A stretch of 64,000 nt of DNA from Sphingomonas beigongshangi (GCF_016820445.1 NZ_JADHDT010000005.1:186001-250000), one strand, 5' to 3'. Positions 36,051-45,532 are shown, numbered from the stretch's first letter. Translations and numbers: made by a program. Notes: generated from the letters alone by a model not told the origin.

Positions 36051-36134
36051 TGGTGCGGACGGCGGGACTCGAACCCGCACTCCGAAGGAAACCGATTTTA
36101 AGTCGGCAGCGTCTACCGATTCCGCCACGTCCGC
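36051..36134 (-). tRNA. tRNA-Leu (anticodon UAA), CCA encoded
   Basis: Acceptor stem GCGGACG (from 36134) pairs with CGTCCGC. The anticodon loop CTTAAAA gives UAA, a long class II variable arm is present, and the T arm is GCGGGTTCGAGTCCCGC. The CCA is encoded (36051-36053). It lies immediately upstream of the binding-protein gene and points into it. Confidence 0.95.
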
Positions 36135-36590
36135 GCACGAACGATCCGAAGCGCAGCTTGGCGCGGGCGTCAACCCGCGCGAGGCGTCCGGAGGTCGGAT
36201 ATATGCGCCCGACGCCGGGTGACGGCAGGCGCACGCGGAGGGGTCCGGCGGCGAAGCCCGCGGCTGCGATCGCCGGCCCGATCGACAGGGCCCGAGGGAT
36301 CGGATGCGACCGGAACCGACCGGCGCGGCTATCCGGCGGAACGACGCGCGGGCGAAACACGCAGGCGGTGACGGCAGCGGCGGCGATGCCGCCGAAGCCC
36401 GGGCTTGCACGGCGTGGACAGCGTGACGACGGTCGGATGAGGAAAAGCGCGTTCATCGCGCCATGCAGCGAGTTGCCGCGTCCCGGCGCGCTTGTCTATC
36501 GTGACGGACGCCGGCCATTTGTCGGGCGTGCCGCGACATTTTGGTCCTCGGCCGCCGCCGGGACCACCGGCGCGAGGGACAGGCCGGACG
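36135..36590. other. 456-bp spacer without a supported gene
   Basis: This stretch between tRNA-Leu and ihfB holds several overlapping open frames, none with a good ribosome site or recognisable protein. It must carry the tRNA promoter (right of 36134, minus strand) and the end of the ihfB transcript. Confidence 0.5.
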
Positions 36591-36869
36591 TCACACGTTG
36601 AGGCGCGCGCGCATTTCCTTGCCGGGCTTGAAATAGGGGACGCGCTTGGCATCCACGTCGACCATCTCGCCCGTGCGGGGATTGCGGCCCTGGCGGGCGT
36701 CGCGCGAGCGGGTCGAAAAGGCGCCGAAACCGCGTAGTTCGACGCGGCCGTTAGCCGCGAGCCGCCGGGTGATCTCATCGAAGAAGGTGGTGACGATCGT
36801 TTCCATGTCCTTCGCATTCAGCTCGGGATTCTGATCGGTCAGCGTCTGGATAAGCTCGGAACGGATCAT
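36591..36869 (-). CDS. ihfB: Integration host factor beta subunit
   Basis: 92 residues. The HU/IHF fold with the DNA-intercalating proline arm: [46 protein letters not shown]. It bends DNA together with IhfA. The start [10 protein letters not shown] is the usual one. It lies downstream of rpsA in the same direction and has a perfect FNR-type box 34 bp before its start. Confidence 0.94.
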   Translation of the reverse strand: MIRSELIQTLTDQNPELNAKDMETIVTTFFDEITRRLAANGRVELRGFGAFSTRSRDARQGRNPRTGEMVDVDAKRVPYFKPGKEMRARLNV

Positions 36870-36902
36870 TGGCAGGCTTCCTGCAGGACATCGTATAATG
36901 CC

Positions 36903-36916
36903 TTGATACGCATCAA
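36903..36916. promoter_or_regulatory. FNR/FixK/Dnr-type box upstream of ihfB
   Basis: TTGATACGCATCAA is an exact TTGAT-N4-ATCAA palindrome in the rpsA-ihfB spacer. An AT-rich ATTATA (minus strand, about 36894-36899) lies between it and ihfB. If that is the -10 box, the site would sit over or just before the transcription start and act as a repressor site. A chance match cannot be ruled out. Confidence 0.5.
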
Positions 36917-37002
36917 TGTGCGCGAAGCATAGGTCCAATTCGGATAACAACCGCCAAAATGAGCAGAGCCGGGACACTTTCGCGTCCCGGCCCCACCTGT
37001 GC

Positions 37003-38712
<1,710 letters not shown>

Positions 38713-38957
38713 AGGGTTAGAGTGTCCTCGATCTTATTCGTTTCCGGCCAAGCGGTTGGCTCCGCTGGTCTTGGCTGAAAACGCCGCGGCGACCCCATGT
38801 CGGTCGCGGCATCCGGCCGTACGCATGGGCCGCGGGAGGTGAGGGATCGCCAATATGCGAAAAGGCGCGGGGGACATGCCACACGCGCCGACACCTTCCG
38901 CAAACCATAGGTCCGGCGGACGATGCAGCGGTAACGCCAAAGGGCGGAGAAAGCAAG

Positions 38958-38986
38958 TTGACAATCCTTGCCATGGATCGCACGAT
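38958..38986 (+). promoter_or_regulatory. Candidate sigma-70 promoter for parDE
   Basis: TTGACA (38958-38963) is a perfect -35 box, followed after 17 bp by CACGAT (weak -10). The transcript would start a few bases before the parD ATG at 38994, so the leader is very short or absent. Confidence 0.4.
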
Positions 38987-38993
38987 CTGCGGC

Positions 38994-39230
38994 ATGGCTA
39001 CTATGAACATATCGCTGCCCGACGCCATGAAGGAATGGGTCGAGGCCCAGGCGCAGACCGGCCGCTACGCCAATTCCAGCGACGTGGTGCGCGACCTCAT
39101 CCGCCGCGAACAGGTGCGGGCGGAGAAGATTGCCGCGATGCAGAAGATGGTCGACGAGGCGCGGGCGAGCGGGATCGATCCTCGCCCGATCGACCAGATC
39201 ATGGCGGACATCCGCAGCAGGGTCCGGTAG
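38994..39230 (+). CDS. ParD-type antitoxin (ribbon-helix-helix)
   Basis: 78 residues from the ATG at 38994 (MATMNISLPDAMKEWVEAQ). The N-terminal ribbon-helix-helix with ANSSDVVRDLIRREQ is the ParD/CopG pattern; the C-terminal half should neutralise the toxin. It ends 3 bp before the toxin gene. Confidence 0.9.
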   Translation: MATMNISLPDAMKEWVEAQAQTGRYANSSDVVRDLIRREQVRAEKIAAMQKMVDEARASGIDPRPIDQIMADIRSRVR

Positions 39231-39233
39231 CGA

Positions 39234-39521
39234 GTGGCAAGGTTCGGTCTCAGTCGTCGCGCGACAGCGGACCTCGACGCCATTTACTGGGGCGGCGCCG
39301 ATCGGTTCGGCCTGGACCAGAGCGAGCATTATGTCGCAGGGCTGCTCGATACGCTGGCCTTCCTCGCAGATTTTCCGAATGCTGCGCGGCTACGCCTCGA
39401 ACTCGATCCGCCGCTTCGCGCGCATCCCTATCGCTCACACTTGATCGTGTACGAGGCGGTGGCCGACGGCATCACGGTCCTTCGCATCCCCCACGCCCGG
39501 AGCGACTGGGCGACCGACTAG
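39234..39521 (+). CDS. ParE/RelE-superfamily toxin
   Basis: 95 residues from a GTG at 39234. FGLSRRATADLDAIYWGGADRFG at the start and RAHPYRSHLIVYEAVADGITVLRIPHAR at the end are ParE signatures; the family poisons DNA gyrase. It is convergent with cmk and its last bases overlap the cmk stop. Confidence 0.9.
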   Translation: MARFGLSRRATADLDAIYWGGADRFGLDQSEHYVAGLLDTLAFLADFPNAARLRLELDPPLRAHPYRSHLIVYEAVADGITVLRIPHARSDWATD

Positions 39522-40141
39522 CCCGCCCGGGCGGCCTCGACGATTTCGACGGCCCGCTGCACGCTCGCCTCGATCGACAGGAAGCTGGTGTCGAGCGTCA
39601 CCGCATCCGGCGCCTGGACCAGCGGCGCTGCAGACCGGCCGCTGTCGCGCGCGTCGCGCGCGCGGATGTCGGCGAGCACCTTGTCGAAGCTGACCGTCGA
39701 TCCGTGCATCTTCAGTTCCGCATGGCGCCGCTGCGCGCGCACCTGCGGCGTCGCCTTTACGAACAATTTGGCGGTCGCGTCCGGCGCGATCACCGTGCCG
39801 ATGTCGCGCCCGTCCAGCACCGCGCCGCCTTCCTGGTGCGCGAACCGTTTCTGTCGCTGGAGCAGCGCCGCGCGCACCAATGGATGCGCGGAGACGACGG
39901 AGGCGAGCTGGCCGATCTCGTCGGTCCGCAGCGCCGGATCGGCCAGCGTCAGATCGTCGAAGCCGCAGGCGGCGACCGCGTCCGCCTCCTTTTCCGCATC
40001 GAGGTCGAGCCGTCGCACCGTCAGCGCGACCGCGCGATAGAGCAGGCCGGTGTCGAGATGCGGCAGCTTGTAGTGCCGCGCGAGCGCCTTGGCGATCGTG
40101 CCCTTGCCGCTCGCGGCGGGACCGTCGACGGCGATGATCAT
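39518..40141 (-). CDS. cmk: Cytidylate kinase
   Basis: 207 residues. The P-loop is AVDGPAASGKGTIAKALA, with the NMP-binding LDTGLLYRAVAL and the lid region QVRAQRRHAELKMHG; VLDGRDIGTVIAPDA is diagnostic. It phosphorylates CMP and dCMP. The chosen ATG (40139-40141) overlaps the aroA stop by four bases; an in-frame ATG at 40153 would overlap more. Confidence 0.95.
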   Translation of the reverse strand: MIIAVDGPAASGKGTIAKALARHYKLPHLDTGLLYRAVALTVRRLDLDAEKEADAVAACGFDDLTLADPALRTDEIGQLASVVSAHPLVRAALLQRQKRFAHQEGGAVLDGRDIGTVIAPDATAKLFVKATPQVRAQRRHAELKMHGSTVSFDKVLADIRARDARDSGRSAAPLVQAPDAVTLDTSFLSIEASVQRAVEIVEAARAG

Positions 40142-41490
40142 CGGTTGATCCACCGCGGCGCGGCGCCCAGGCGCGACGCCGTGTCGACGAACAACGGATA
40201 GCTGGTGGCGATCGGCGCGGCGTCGTCGATCAGGACGTCGCCATTGCTGTGCATGCCCGCGACTGCCATGCTCATCGCGATCCGGTGGTCGAGCAGCGAC
40301 GCGATGCGCGCGCCGCCGGTGCCCTTCAGGGGCTCGCCGTCGCGGCCCTCGATCGACAGGCCGTCCTCATGCTCGGTGACCGTCACGCCCGCCAGCCCGA
40401 GCGCCGCCGCCATCGCCGCGATCCGGTCCGACTCCTTGACGCGCAGTTCATGGGCGCCCCGCGCCACCGTCGTCCCCTGGGCGAAGGCGGCGGCGACGAA
40501 CAATATCGGATATTCGTCGATCATGCTGGGGGCGAGTGCCGCCGGCACCTCGATCGCGGAAAGCGGCGCATGGCGGACGCGCAGGTCGGCGACCGCCTCT
40601 CCGCCGACGTCGCGTGCATCGACGGCGTCGATCGACGCGCCCATCATGCGCAGCGCGGTGACGAGCCCGGTCCGTGTCGGATTCATCAGCACGTTGCGGA
40701 TCGTCACGTCGGACCCGGGGACCACCGAAGCGGCGACCATCCAGAAGCCCGCCGACGAGGGGTCGCCGGGCACCTCGATGTCCTGCGGCTTCAGTTCCGC
40801 CTCGCCGGTGATCGATATCAGCCGCCCCTCGGGCGTCTCCTCGACCGTCAGTTCGGCGCCGAAGCCGCGCAGCATGCGCTCGCTATGGTCGCGCGTCGGC
40901 ACCGGTTCGATCACGCGGGTGATGCCGGGCGTGTTGAGGCCGGCGAGCAGAATCGCCGACTTTACCTGCGCGGAGGCGACGGGAAGCGTGTAGGTGATCG
41001 GCACTGCGGGGCACAGGCCGCGCATCGTCAGGGGCAGGCGATCCCCAGGGCTGGTGGTGAAGTCGGCGCCCATCCTGGCTAGCGGCTCGGTGACGCGCGC
41101 CATCGGACGCTTTGACAGGCTGGCGTCGCCGACGAAGGTCGCGGTAATCGGATGACTGGCGACCAGTCCCATCAGCAGTCGCGTGGACGTGCCGGAATTG
41201 CCCATGTCGAGGGCGGTCTGTGGCTGCAGCAGGCCGCCGACGCCGACGCCATGCACCGTCCACGTCCCGTCGTCGCCGCGCGCGATGTCGGCGCCCATCG
41301 CGCGCATTGCAGCGGCGGTGGCGAGCACGTCCTCGCCCTCCAGCAGCCCCCGGATGCGGCTTTCGCCGACGGCGAGGCCGGCGAACATCAGCGACCGATG
41401 GCTGATCGATTTGTCCCCGGGCACGGTGATGGAGCCGCGCAATGGTCCGGTCGCGGCGATCGAAAGGGGGCGGGCGGGGGCGTTCGACAT
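40138..41490 (-). CDS. aroA: 3-phosphoshikimate 1-carboxyvinyltransferase (EPSP synthase)
   Basis: 450 residues, the sixth step of the shikimate pathway. PGDKSISHRSLMFAGLA, FVGDASLSKRPM, SAQVKSAILLAGLNTPGIT and APSMIDEYPILFVAAAFA are close to the class II (CP4-like) enzymes. The phosphoenolpyruvate loop reads LDMGNSGTSTRLLMG: glycine stands where CP4 has the alanine tied to glyphosate insensitivity. cmk follows with an ATGA overlap. Confidence 0.96.
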   Translation of the reverse strand: MSNAPARPLSIAATGPLRGSITVPGDKSISHRSLMFAGLAVGESRIRGLLEGEDVLATAAAMRAMGADIARGDDGTWTVHGVGVGGLLQPQTALDMGNSGTSTRLLMGLVASHPITATFVGDASLSKRPMARVTEPLARMGADFTTSPGDRLPLTMRGLCPAVPITYTLPVASAQVKSAILLAGLNTPGITRVIEPVPTRDHSERMLRGFGAELTVEETPEGRLISITGEAELKPQDIEVPGDPSSAGFWMVAASVVPGSDVTIRNVLMNPTRTGLVTALRMMGASIDAVDARDVGGEAVADLRVRHAPLSAIEVPAALAPSMIDEYPILFVAAAFAQGTTVARGAHELRVKESDRIAAMAAALGLAGVTVTEHEDGLSIEGRDGEPLKGTGGARIASLLDHRIAMSMAVAGMHSNGDVLIDDAAPIATSYPLFVDTASRLGAAPRWINR

Positions 41491-41619
41491 GGCTGGCCGC
41501 GGGCTTTGACAGTCCCCTTGCGCTATGGCAAGGCGCCCCCAAAGTAACTGGCCACGAAACGGGCGAGGGGGCCACCTTCGGCCGCGACGACCCATTTTTC
41601 CGAAAGGCACACTGGCGGC

Positions 41620-41943
41620 ATGATCAAGCCGGAATGGGGCACGAAGCGTACGTGCCCGAAATGCGCCACGCGCTTCTACGACCTCGAAAAGGACGATCCC
41701 GTGACCTGCATCAACTGCAATACGCAGTGGGTGCCGGAACCGATCCTCAAGTCCAAGCAGCCGCTGCCGTTCGAGCAGGTCAAGCCGGAAGGCAAGGAGG
41801 CCGATTCCGATCTGGAGGGCGGCGACGAGGACCTGGAGGCGCTGAGCGCCGAGGACGAGGAGCCGTCGGCGGACGACGAGGTCGATCTGGGCGGCGACGA
41901 CGATCTGGGCGTCGAGACGTCCAACGAGGACGACGAGCATTGA
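41620..41943 (+). CDS. TIGR02300 (FYDLN acid) family protein
   Basis: 107 residues. The N-terminal zinc ribbon is CPKCATRFYDLEKDDPVTCINC, with the FYDLN-type signature; the last ~60 residues are Asp/Glu-rich and disordered. The function is unknown, but the gene is conserved next to aroA in alphaproteobacteria. It is divergent from aroA. Confidence 0.92.
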   Translation: MIKPEWGTKRTCPKCATRFYDLEKDDPVTCINCNTQWVPEPILKSKQPLPFEQVKPEGKEADSDLEGGDEDLEALSAEDEEPSADDEVDLGGDDDLGVETSNEDDEH

Positions 41944-42067
41944 TGCGCGTCCCGTCGCGCCTCGCGCGCGGCGGGAAGCAACCACGCGAAAAAAGGTGTG
42001 GCCGGCGGTGAAAACACCGCTTGCCATACTCCGGCGCCCCCGCTAGTGGGGCGCCTCCCGGACGGAT

Positions 42068-42143
42068 GGGGCCGTAGCTCAGCTGGGAGAGCGTCGCAAT
42101 GGCATTGCGAAGGTCAGGGGTTCGATCCCCCTCGGCTCCACCA
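42068..42143 (+). tRNA. tRNA-Ala (anticodon GGC), CCA encoded
   Basis: Acceptor GGGGCCG pairs with CGGCTCC. The D arm is GCTCAGCTGGGAGAGC, the anticodon loop ATGGCAT gives GGC, and the T arm is CAGGGGTTCGATCCCCCTC, followed by an encoded CCA. The accessory region begins directly after it, so it is the likely integration site. Confidence 0.95.
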
Positions 42144-42152
42144 TTCGTCCTT

Positions 42153-42173
42153 AGCTAACGTGTTGAGTTAGCT
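42153..42173. repeat. Inverted repeat directly after tRNA-Ala
   Basis: AGCTAAC-GTGTTGA-GTTAGCT: perfect 7-bp arms ten bases after the tRNA end. It may be the tRNA terminator or a recombinase arm site at the edge of the integrated element. Confidence 0.45.
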
Positions 42174-42249
42174 GCAAAATCTCCCATCTTGCGATAATTG
42201 CGTCCCTCATTGTGTCCCACACTGCACTTTGCATGCTGGTGGACATCAG

Positions 42250-42268
42250 TGAACGTCGGCGACGTTCA
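42250..42268. promoter_or_regulatory. Palindrome upstream of the HTH gene
   Basis: TGAACGTC-GGC-GACGTTCA is a perfect 8-bp inverted repeat centred 83 bp before the HTH-protein start. It is a candidate operator or recombination site. Confidence 0.45.
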
Positions 42269-42341
42269 GATGGCAGGCGGTAGGCATATCTTCACCGTTG
42301 CGGCTGCAGGCGTGGCGATCTGACAATGCCACTGAGGTCAC

Positions 42342-43040
42342 GTGACCGCTCACCGCCCTATTTCACCATCCGCCGCTATCCAGATTCTCGACGCGGCTAG
42401 CGTCGGCGTAGGGCGGGAACAGCTATTAGCGGATCTGGCGATGGCCGGGGTGGTGAAGGGCTATGCCCGTCTTATCGAGACGGATGTTCCTGGCGCCCCC
42501 CGCCACGAGGTGCGCGATAGTCGCATTGATCGATCGATCTGGCGCCGCATCGTTGCCGAGAACAAGACGGCTGATGTCTTTGGAGCAGGGTCAGTGCATC
42601 TAGAGGGCCCCGTTGCTGGCCAGCGCATAAGCGTCATCGGCGTGAGGTTTGATCAGGCGTCGGTCGCCAGTGCGGCTCAGGACCATAGCCAAGTACCCCC
42701 AGCGCCGCTTCCGGCAGCGCCAGCGAAGGCGGTGAGGGGGGCGAAGGCAACGAAGAAGCCGGCCCCTAAGCCTGAACAGGCATCTCTCCCGCTAGATGAG
42801 GATAGCGGCTTGGATGTGGTCGCGATTGACGCCGTGCCGGAGGCGCCGATCCCCAAGCCTGCAGCGCGTCCAGTGCTCGCCCCAAACACCGTTGCCTTAT
42901 CCAAGGATGAGACGGCCGCCGTCTTGGGCGTGTCGTTGGGCACCGTGAATAACATGATCAGGCGCGGTGAGCTGGTCGTGAAGAAGATTGGCAGGCGGGT
43001 GTTGGTGCAGGCGGATAGCGTCAGGGCGTTGATGTCCTGA
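42342..43040 (+). CDS. Helix-turn-helix (excisionase/MerR-type) protein
   Basis: 232 residues from a GTG. The N-terminal ~100 residues are not recognised (PSAAIQILDAASVGVGREQLLADLAMAGVVKGYARLI is helical), then comes a Pro/Ala/Lys-rich linker, and the last ~55 residues form an excisionase-type helix-turn-helix: VALSKDETAAVLGVSLGTVNNMIRRGELVVKKIGRRVLV. Its place next to tRNA-Ala suits a recombination-directionality factor or element regulator. No integrase is visible beside it. Confidence 0.65.
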   Translation: MTAHRPISPSAAIQILDAASVGVGREQLLADLAMAGVVKGYARLIETDVPGAPRHEVRDSRIDRSIWRRIVAENKTADVFGAGSVHLEGPVAGQRISVIGVRFDQASVASAAQDHSQVPPAPLPAAPAKAVRGAKATKKPAPKPEQASLPLDEDSGLDVVAIDAVPEAPIPKPAARPVLAPNTVALSKDETAAVLGVSLGTVNNMIRRGELVVKKIGRRVLVQADSVRALMS

Positions 43041-43051
43041 CCGCTTCAGGG

Positions 43052-43381
43052 TCAGGCGCCGCCGCGGCCTTTCCAATTCCACTTGTCGATGAGCTCGCCC
43101 ATCTCCTTTTCGCGGCCCCATGCGTCTGCGTAACACACGCCGGTTTGCGCGAGATAGGCGATGATGATCAGTATGTCCTCGCCGATCTCTGCGTCGACGT
43201 TGGCGATGTCGATCATTGCCCACTGCCCGTCATCTCCGTCCCACCAGGAGAGCAGGAACGAGGCGACGCGACGCGCGCCGCCGGTGTCGCTTTGAGCGGC
43301 AGCAATCAGACGGTCTAGCGCCTCGCCGGCTTCTTCGAATTGAATGGCACGGATGGGAGGGCGCTGGACGATGAATGTCAT
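43052..43381 (-). CDS. DUF7673-type protein
   Basis: 109 residues. ALDRLIAAAQSDTGGARRVASFLLSWWDGDDGQWAMIDIANVDAEIGEDILIIIAYLAQTG matches a family I recall as DUF7673, found on mobile elements and of unknown function. Family naming is from memory. It converges with the HTH gene, 11 bp apart. Confidence 0.6.
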   Translation of the reverse strand: MTFIVQRPPIRAIQFEEAGEALDRLIAAAQSDTGGARRVASFLLSWWDGDDGQWAMIDIANVDAEIGEDILIIIAYLAQTGVCYADAWGREKEMGELIDKWNWKGRGGA

Positions 43382-43415
43382 CCCCGTTGTCTAGCAGGAC
43401 GGCATTTAGACCCGC

Positions 43416-44159
43416 TTAACCGCGCGTCGGTCGCCGCCGATGACGCTGCTCGACGACACGCAGCAGATGGCTCGCCAAGACCAGAAGTTCGCCAGCCTCC
43501 GCGACGTCCTCCCGACCGACGTGCCGGTGACTATTAGGGTTTTTGTAAGACCCGATCGCTCCCGCGAACAACGCGCTGGTCGCCTCGCGCTCCCCGTCGT
43601 CTACGCTCCGGTCTGTCAGGGGGCCTGTGTCTTTGTGGAAGGCCCGCCGCACCATCGGGACGCCATGGTCGTGTTGCTCGAACTCGGCGGCGTCCCGAAC
43701 AGCAATCTCAACCTCCCGGAATGCCTCGAATATGGCGGTGTCGAATCTTCCCCGACTGAAACTAGGCCAAGCTTCCCGCTCAATTCGGGGGTGCAGCAGC
43801 GATCGTGGAAACGAGCTGGCACCTCGGTAAACTTCGAAGTCCGCCGGGGTCGTGATCTTCTTGGCCCTGCGACTCAGCACCTGCCAGTGCGGATCGGTGG
43901 GCTTGGTGATCAACAGGCACTCGCGCTCCAGCCAGGCCCATGCCTCCGCCAAAATAGGCGGCAGCTCCCGCGCCACTTGAAGATCGAAGATTTGTGGTGT
44001 GCTGCTGCTGATCGCGAGCATCGTGTTGTGCCGGCTGACTTGCGTATGGCCGCTGCGCTGGATCGCCGCGAGCAGAATACCGGCTAGTTCTTCAGCCTCC
44101 ATCTCCAGAAGGTCGGTCGGCTGGGGGACGAGGTCGCGGAGGTGAACGATGGGGTCCAT
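43416..44159 (-). CDS. TIGR02391 family protein
   Basis: 247 residues. The C-terminal domain, FEAFREVEIAVRDAA, then RRAFHKDTGPLTD, then REATSALFAGAIGSYKNPNSHRHV and AGELLVLASHLLRVVE, is the TIGR02391 (Abi-like) pattern seen near restriction and defence genes. The N-terminal ~120 residues are unrecognised. I chose MDPIVHL (44159) rather than an upstream ATG at 44180. The role is unknown; it may be a phage-defence accessory protein. Confidence 0.75.
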   Translation of the reverse strand: MDPIVHLRDLVPQPTDLLEMEAEELAGILLAAIQRSGHTQVSRHNTMLAISSSTPQIFDLQVARELPPILAEAWAWLERECLLITKPTDPHWQVLSRRAKKITTPADFEVYRGASSFPRSLLHPRIEREAWPSFSRGRFDTAIFEAFREVEIAVRDAAEFEQHDHGVPMVRRAFHKDTGPLTDRSVDDGEREATSALFAGAIGSYKNPNSHRHVGREDVAEAGELLVLASHLLRVVEQRHRRRPTRG

Positions 44160-44629
44160 ATGGCTCCGGTAGCATGGCACAACGAAATAGGCGTCGTGAA
44201 CCGTAGCTTATCGGCGGGGCGGCTCGCGTTCCGCGGCCTGATGCCGCCGAATCTCGGGCCTATCTTCGCTGTGACACGCGCCCACAATCGAGGTATGATT
44301 CGCAAGCGTCCAATCGATGATGCTGGCGTTGCGTGAGGGTGGGCGTTAGGGTCGGTTTGGTCCGTTGCTTCCATCGTTCGTTAGCATGTATGCCATGCGT
44401 TTCGTCCCATCCTTCATGCAAACTGGTTATTGCGCTCGCTTTAAATTTGCCGCAATGAGCCCATATGATCCTCTGAGAGACGATAGATCGCGAACTTTCC
44501 GGTTTGTTAATCGTTCAGGTGCAGCATCAGACAGGTAGAAGGCGGCGTCGTCGAGGGCGCCCCCTTGGAGTGGGTATGGCCAATACAACTTTAGGTGACT
44601 CGGTGGCTCAGGCAGAAGGAGGCATCACG
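44160..44629. other. 470-bp spacer, AT-richer than the backbone
   Basis: I see no convincing gene. The stretch has short open frames only, with no ribosome site. It should hold divergent promoters for the TIGR02391 gene and the small gene at 44630. The AT-richer section is about 44380-44520. Confidence 0.5.
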
Positions 44630-44830
44630 ATGAATACGCAGCTCGATCGCGCGATCTCGTTGCTGTTCCCCCAGCAGGGGCGACAGGCTCTGGACGTCAA
44701 GTTTTTCTTCCAGGGCGACGCGACCGAGGAAGCGTTGGCCGAGCAAATTCTCGTTTGCATGGCATCGCTTGATGATGACTCGCTAACGATCACCAACGTC
44801 GACCAAGGCTTGACGCTGTTAGCAGCTTAA
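44630..44830 (+). CDS. Small acidic protein of unknown function
   Basis: 66 residues, with no family recognised. It has an excellent ribosome site (AGAAGGAGG, seven bases before the ATG at 44630). The sequence MNTQLDRAISLLFPQQGRQ and TEEALAEQILVCMASLDDDSL suggests a compact alpha/beta protein. It is followed by a strong hairpin and then a second gene in the same direction. Confidence 0.6.
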   Translation: MNTQLDRAISLLFPQQGRQALDVKFFFQGDATEEALAEQILVCMASLDDDSLTITNVDQGLTLLAA

Positions 44831-44834
44831 GTTA

Positions 44835-44865
44835 GCTGGCGCCCCTCATTTTGATGGGCGCCAGC
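44835..44865 (+). promoter_or_regulatory. 10-bp hairpin between two genes
   Basis: GCTGGCGCCC (44835-44844) pairs perfectly with GGGCGCCAGC (44856-44865) around an 11-nt AT-rich loop. There is no T-run, so it is not a standard terminator. It ends two bases before the TTG start of the next gene and would hide that ribosome site when folded. Confidence 0.65.
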
Positions 44866-44867
44866 AA

Positions 44868-45512
44868 TTGCAGTTTCATGATTTTTTCCGGTGTCTTGAA
44901 GCTAAAGCGCCGCAGACTCGTGTCGAAGTTGAATTACTCCGCGAGTTGATCAATCTTCATCATACGGGCGTTGGATCTGTTAAGATCAGGTATTTTCCTG
45001 ATTTTGATGGCGCGCAACTTGGCAACTTCATCTGGTTGGATGAAGATAGGACCAGCCCTCATGAAGAACCATACAACGATGCGTTGATTTTCGTGAATAG
45101 TAAGTTTGCGCCTGACCGGGCTATGCGCCGGATTGTGGCGGCAAAAGAGCTGATGCACGTCTTTGATGCTCCTGGACAGCGAGCAAGCGATCCCGCTTTG
45201 GTGAGGAAGCTTATCCAAGAGATAAATTCGAAGCCTCTAAGCGAGGATTCGTCAGAACCGTACAAGGCTGATCGATTCGCGCTTTGGAAGGCGACGATCG
45301 CGCTTGTGCCGCCGTGGATTCGCGATGAGTTTATCGATCAATGGCGCGCTGGCACGGTGAAGGCTCACGAGTTGGTCGCGCGTTGGTGGCTGCCGGAAAG
45401 TGTCGTCTCGGCAGCCATGGGGGCATATTACCCCATTGCGATGGAAAAGGTGATGAAGCCGGTGACGAAGGTCGTCATCGAAGCGCCGGAAAACGATCCT
45501 AATCTCGGATGA
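44868..45512 (+). CDS. ImmA/IrrE-like protein with degenerate metal motif (tentative)
   Basis: 214 residues from a TTG, the only usable in-frame start. A helix reading RRIVAAKELMHVFDAPG resembles the HExxH helix of ImmA/IrrE peptidases, but the first His is Lys (KELMH), so it is probably not catalytic. The C-terminal half, KATIALVPPWIRDEF then ARWWLPESVVSAAMG, is helical. GC content is clearly below the backbone. It could be an antirepressor-type or toxin-antitoxin partner; the family assignment is weak. Confidence 0.5.
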   Translation: MQFHDFFRCLEAKAPQTRVEVELLRELINLHHTGVGSVKIRYFPDFDGAQLGNFIWLDEDRTSPHEEPYNDALIFVNSKFAPDRAMRRIVAAKELMHVFDAPGQRASDPALVRKLIQEINSKPLSEDSSEPYKADRFALWKATIALVPPWIRDEFIDQWRAGTVKAHELVARWWLPESVVSAAMGAYYPIAMEKVMKPVTKVVIEAPENDPNLG

Positions 45513-45532
45513 CAAAAATCCGGATAGGTTGA

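Noticed and set aside
44142..44336. Plus-strand open frame of 64 codons in the TIGR02391 upstream spacer
   Set aside because: It overlaps the start of the TIGR02391 gene, lacks a ribosome site, and has no recognisable features.
44835..44865. Hairpin taken as a Rho-independent terminator
   Set aside because: Stem is strong but no T-run follows on either strand; treated as a regulatory structure candidate instead.
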